NCBI GenBank assembly: GCA_027064945.1
Contig: JAMOPB010000436.1
Span: 1-7,071, forward strand
Direction: 5' to 3'
From: Candidatus Cloacimonadota bacterium
GTDB lineage: Bacteria > Cloacimonadota > Cloacimonadia > Cloacimonadales > TCS61
Length of the DNA: 7,071 bases
Within the stretch, counting starts at the first letter, position 1. Every line of letters starts with the position of its first letter. The position numbers were made by a program, and so were the translations under genes. The notes beneath the pieces were generated by a model. That model worked only from the letters and a program-made list of their open reading frames with translations. It had not been told where the DNA came from and did not search any database. Below are positions 4,923-7,071 of the stretch, one piece after another.

Positions 4923-6455
4923 CTAATACCAGCTTCTTACAGCTCGAAACCCATAAGTTTCATAGTTAGATGTATTGGCATAAGATGCATTATAACGCCC
5001 TGATATTCGAGAATCTGCTTCGCTATTATGCCATCCACCACCACGAAAACCGGATCCTGTTGCGCCACTATTTTTATTATCATTATTATCTGCATAACCC
5101 GGCCAGTTTGCTTTATCGGCAAATCCATCACTGGTTAGTACTCCATCTCCATGAGTTCCTTGAAATCCTCTTCCTGTTAAATTTCCAAGTGTTACAGTTC
5201 GCTCCCATAAACTTCCACTCATATCCATAACTCCATAAAAGGTTGCTCCTGATCCTTTTCTGTCTGTACTTGTTTTTGCAAAGATGCCCGCTCTGAGAGG
5301 ACCTCTAGAACCATCCCCACCAGAATGTTCATCATTCCCATACAAACAAGCTCCGCTACTAACATCTGTAGTAATGGTTTCAGTACCATCTTCTTCTCCA
5401 CTTATTGTTAGTGACCCGTCTGAACGAATGTCTCTGGTTCCCCAAGCATATTCACCAATAATTGACCCATTTATTCCTCTACAAGCTTTCTCATATTCAA
5501 GTTCGGTCATCGGGCGTAAACCTGCCCAATCGGCAAAAGCCATTCCGTCCATTACGGTTAAATAATTGCAATTTCTATCAGGTCGAGAAGCTTCATAATT
5601 TGGATGAGCTCCACCAATAGTATAGCGATAATTTGAACTGGCATAATAATGATATGTCGCCTGTGATGAAGTAAGTGTATTTAAAAAATTTGCCCACTGC
5701 CCTTGAGTAATCTCATACTTCATCATATAAAAAGCTTTATAACCGGTAGGGTAATTTGAGTTGCTGATAGTAGTTATTCCATCTTCGTCAATCCCATCAT
5801 CTCCATCAACAAGAATTCCGTCACCTTCAAGTTGTGCATCATCATAATTTGTATCGGTGCATTTAACAACAACCGGAGAACTGGTTATTTGTACATATGA
5901 TATATTTTCTTGCTGCCGTAAAGTTCCACTACTATCAGTATCACCTATACAAAAATCCCCAGGTGTAATAAAACACATTTCTATACCAAAAATCCGAATT
6001 TCTATCGAAGCATCATCTACTACTCCGTCTGTTCCATATTCCCATACGATTTTAGCATTATCCCAATTATTACTGCCAACACCGGCAGAATTGCGGTACA
6101 TCATCACCCCGGTTTGCCGGTTGTCATTACCTACCGGTGGATTGGAAATAATGCTCCCTGCAGGCGCTATATGCCCACTGGTAGCAAGTGAACAATGATG
6201 CCAATTGCCACCTTCAACACGATATTTAGCAAATATCCATACGGAATCCCAATTATCTGCACTAAATTCTGTGCCATCTCCGTTTTCACGAAAACTATTG
6301 TCCCAACTCACATCAAATCCTATTTTGATGGTGTGACTTGTTGTATTTCTTTCGGATAATGAAAAATTCTCAAGTTTGAGATTGTTAGCTGTTAATAGAA
6401 ACGGCATCATAATTGCGAAAATCATTAAAATAATCCTACTGTAATTCTGCTTCAT
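4923..6455 (-). CDS. Secreted FGE-sulfatase (SUMF1)-fold protein, probably non-enzymatic
   Basis: 510 residues. The start is fixed by AAGGAGG at 6464-6470, eight bases before the ATG. Residues 1-23 are a signal peptide (hydrophobic IILMIFAIMMPFLL, ending TAN). Residues 26-200 are a domain rich in Trp and Gly (WDSVWIFAKYRV, WHHCSL, GVMMYRNSAGVG, WEYG) seen in front of FGE domains in FCB-group secreted proteins. A short acidic stretch follows (DGDDGIDEDG, 217-226). Residues 240-508 are the FGE-sulfatase domain: FYMMKYEITQGQWANFLN, then DGMAFADWAGLRPMTELEYE, GVMDMSGSLWER, GFRGGGW, GRY and YGFRAVRS. In true formylglycine-generating enzymes a cysteine pair lies shortly after the GGSW-like motif. 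Here that segment (GGGWHNSEADSRISGRYNAS) has none, so catalysis on sulfatases is unlikely and a ligand-binding or structural surface role is more probable. It has no C-terminal sorting tail of its own. Confidence 0.9.
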   Translation of the reverse strand: MKQNYSRIILMIFAIMMPFLLTANNLKLENFSLSERNTTSHTIKIGFDVSWDNSFRENGDGTEFSADNWDSVWIFAKYRVEGGNWHHCSLATSGHIAPAGSIISNPPVGNDNRQTGVMMYRNSAGVGSNNWDNAKIVWEYGTDGVVDDASIEIRIFGIEMCFITPGDFCIGDTDSSGTLRQQENISYVQITSSPVVVKCTDTNYDDAQLEGDGILVDGDDGIDEDGITTISNSNYPTGYKAFYMMKYEITQGQWANFLNTLTSSQATYHYYASSNYRYTIGGAHPNYEASRPDRNCNYLTVMDGMAFADWAGLRPMTELEYEKACRGINGSIIGEYAWGTRDIRSDGSLTISGEEDGTETITTDVSSGACLYGNDEHSGGDGSRGPLRAGIFAKTSTDRKGSGATFYGVMDMSGSLWERTVTLGNLTGRGFQGTHGDGVLTSDGFADKANWPGYADNNDNKNSGATGSGFRGGGWHNSEADSRISGRYNASYANTSNYETYGFRAVRSWY

Positions 6456-6463
6456 TTTTATTT

Positions 6464-6472
6464 CCTCCTTTA
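6464..6472 (-). promoter_or_regulatory. Ribosome site of the FGE-fold gene fused to the stop codon of the upstream pseudogene
   Basis: On the minus strand the TAA (6472-6470) that ends the old tail-bearing gene shares its last A with AAGGAGG (6470-6464), eight bases before the ATG at 6455. The two genes were therefore a tightly packed pair, likely co-transcribed and perhaps translationally coupled before the upstream gene decayed. Confidence 0.75.
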
Positions 6473-6789
6473 CTTGATTAATAACATCTTGTTACATACA
6501 ACATTATTATCAGCTTCTAATCGATAATAATATACTCCCGAAACTTTATTCTTTGCGTCCCAAATTACAGAATGTTTCCCCGCATCTTTGTTTTCATTAA
6601 TTAACCACCCCACATATTTGATACTGCACTAATGAAACCTCCATCAAGACAAATCAAAACATCTTCAGTCACATAAGAATCAGCATTAATAGAAGAATCA
6701 TAGGATTTTATCCAGGTGTCTTCTCCAAAAAGCCAAGAAAAAGAAAGTACAACAATCAAAATATAGATAACAACTATTTTAGTACTCAT
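6470..6789 (-). pseudogene. Collapsed tail-bearing secreted protein gene: signal peptide joined to sorting tail by internal deletion
   Basis: From the ATG at 6789 one frame reads a signal peptide (STKIVVIYILIVVLSFSWLF), then EDTWIKSYDSS and ICLDGGFISAVSN, the usual opening of beta-propeller-like secreted proteins (TWIKTYGG…DGGYI). It stops at a TAA at 6601-6603. A second frame, open from about 6633 and ending at TAA 6470-6472, reads NENKDAGKHSVIWDAKNKVS, then GVYYYRLEADNN and CNKMLLIK, a typical C-terminal sorting tail (G-x-H-x-V-x-W, then SGVYxYRL, then KMLLxK). The middle of the protein, normally hundreds of residues, is gone, and the join near 6601-6630 is out of frame. The ribosome site is weak (TAGGT). 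The truncated 62-residue secreted peptide might still be made. The ends belong to one former gene by order, strand and family logic. Confidence 0.8.
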
Positions 6790-6962
6790 ATTTTTACCTA
6801 CATTAAATACACAATTAAAATTTCATAATTTGCTTTAAACAATCAACCTTTTCCTCTTCGATGCGATATAATGGATGCCGTGTGCGATGCTCTGCTTGCT
6901 TTTCATACAATAAAAGTACTAACACTTTTGTTATCTGCATCAATCACAATAAATTAATAAAT
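6790..6962. other. Leader region of the minus-strand cluster, no gene seen
   Basis: No coding region is supported. It should hold the promoter for the leftward pseudogene, FGE-fold and 255-residue genes, because a terminator for the preceding gene lies just to its right, but I see no convincing -35/-10 pair. A GC-richer patch at 6860-6890 contains GATGC three times (6860, 6874, 6886) and stands out from the AT-rich surroundings. Its role is unknown. Confidence 0.4.
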
Positions 6963-6996
6963 AAAAAAGCCCGTCAATATTTTAATATCAACGGGC
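6963..6996 (-). terminator. Rho-independent terminator on the minus strand
   Basis: GCCCGT (6969-6974) pairs with ACGGGC (6991-6996), and the AT-rich loop can itself pair further (ATATT/AATAT). On the minus strand the stem is followed by six T (complement of A at 6963-6968). It lies 26 bases beyond the stop at 7023-7025 and ends the transcript of the tail-bearing gene that enters from the right. The genes to its left therefore need their own promoter. Confidence 0.82.
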
Positions 6997-7022
6997 ATAA
7001 AATGCTATATAACGCAAAAGAA

Positions 7023-7071
7023 TTATTTCATCAAAATCATTTTCTTTGTTTGGGAAAATTCGCCAGCTTGA
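7023..7071 (-). CDS. Last 15 codons of a secreted protein with a C-terminal sorting tail (continues beyond window)
   Basis: On the minus strand the frame entering from the window edge reads QAGEFSQTKKMILMK and ends at TAA (7023-7025). The ending 'T-K-K-M-hydrophobic-L-x-K' is the classic last strand of Por/FlgD-like sorting tails, as in the two neighbouring tail ends (CNKMLLIK and TERAILLK). The terminator at 6963-6996 follows at once, which supports a real gene end. The rest of the protein lies outside the window, so its function cannot be told. Confidence 0.7.
   Translation of the reverse strand, partial: QAGEFSQTKKMILMK

Noticed and set aside
4970..6198. Plus-strand open frames across the FGE-fold gene
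   Set aside because: They lie opposite a gene with clear domain motifs and show His/Ser/Pro-rich low-complexity translations with no ribosome sites.
1..7071. CRISPR array, tRNA, rRNA or diversity-generating retroelement template repeat
   Set aside because: No regularly spaced repeats, no cloverleaf or rRNA-like stretches, and no second copy of the FGE-fold 3' end was found by reading both strands.

Overview
The window is AT-rich with strong Shine-Dalgarno sites (AAGGAG/AGGAGA-type) before nearly every intact gene. It also encodes secreted proteins with YPNPFNPSTTISF-type C-terminal tails. Such tails are common in Cloacimonadota, Ignavibacteria and other members or relatives of the FCB group. 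The consistent Shine-Dalgarno use argues against typical Bacteroidetes, so an uncultured Cloacimonadota-like bacterium is my best guess. This is inference, not a proven assignment.

Layout. (1) 1-479, + strand: the 3' end of a gene that starts before the window, probably the last membrane helix and soluble tail of an ArnT/PMT-like (GT39) glycosyltransferase. (2) About 480-2215: a gene graveyard. It holds a frameshifted DDE transposase remnant (about 723-1140, +), an internal slice of an RND efflux pump (1235-1693, +) and an ISL3-type transposase remnant on the opposite strand (about 1694-2050, -), with no intact gene. (3) 2215-3961, + strand: a compact operon of a TetR-family repressor, a 43-residue single-helix membrane protein and a PlsC-like acyltransferase. 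Each has a good Shine-Dalgarno. A perfect 14-bp palindrome abuts the tetR ribosome site and is a candidate operator. A rho-independent terminator at 3927-3961 follows a 25-codon ORF of uncertain status. (4) 4036-7071, - strand: a secreted-protein cluster. Read in the direction of transcription it holds the last 15 codons of a tail-bearing protein followed by a terminator, then a collapsed pseudogene (signal peptide plus C-terminal tail with the middle deleted). Next come a 510-residue secreted FGE-sulfatase-fold protein without the catalytic cysteines, and a 255-residue protein made of little more than signal peptide, FnIII-like domain and sorting tail.

How they fit. The + operon looks like a self-regulated envelope-lipid module: a repressor plus two membrane-associated products. 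The - cluster looks like exported surface proteins, three of which end in the same type of tail, with visible turnover by internal deletion. The FGE-fold protein belongs to the C-type-lectin-like fold class used as the variable protein in diversity-generating retroelements, but no reverse transcriptase or template repeat is visible here. No tRNA, rRNA or CRISPR array was seen.
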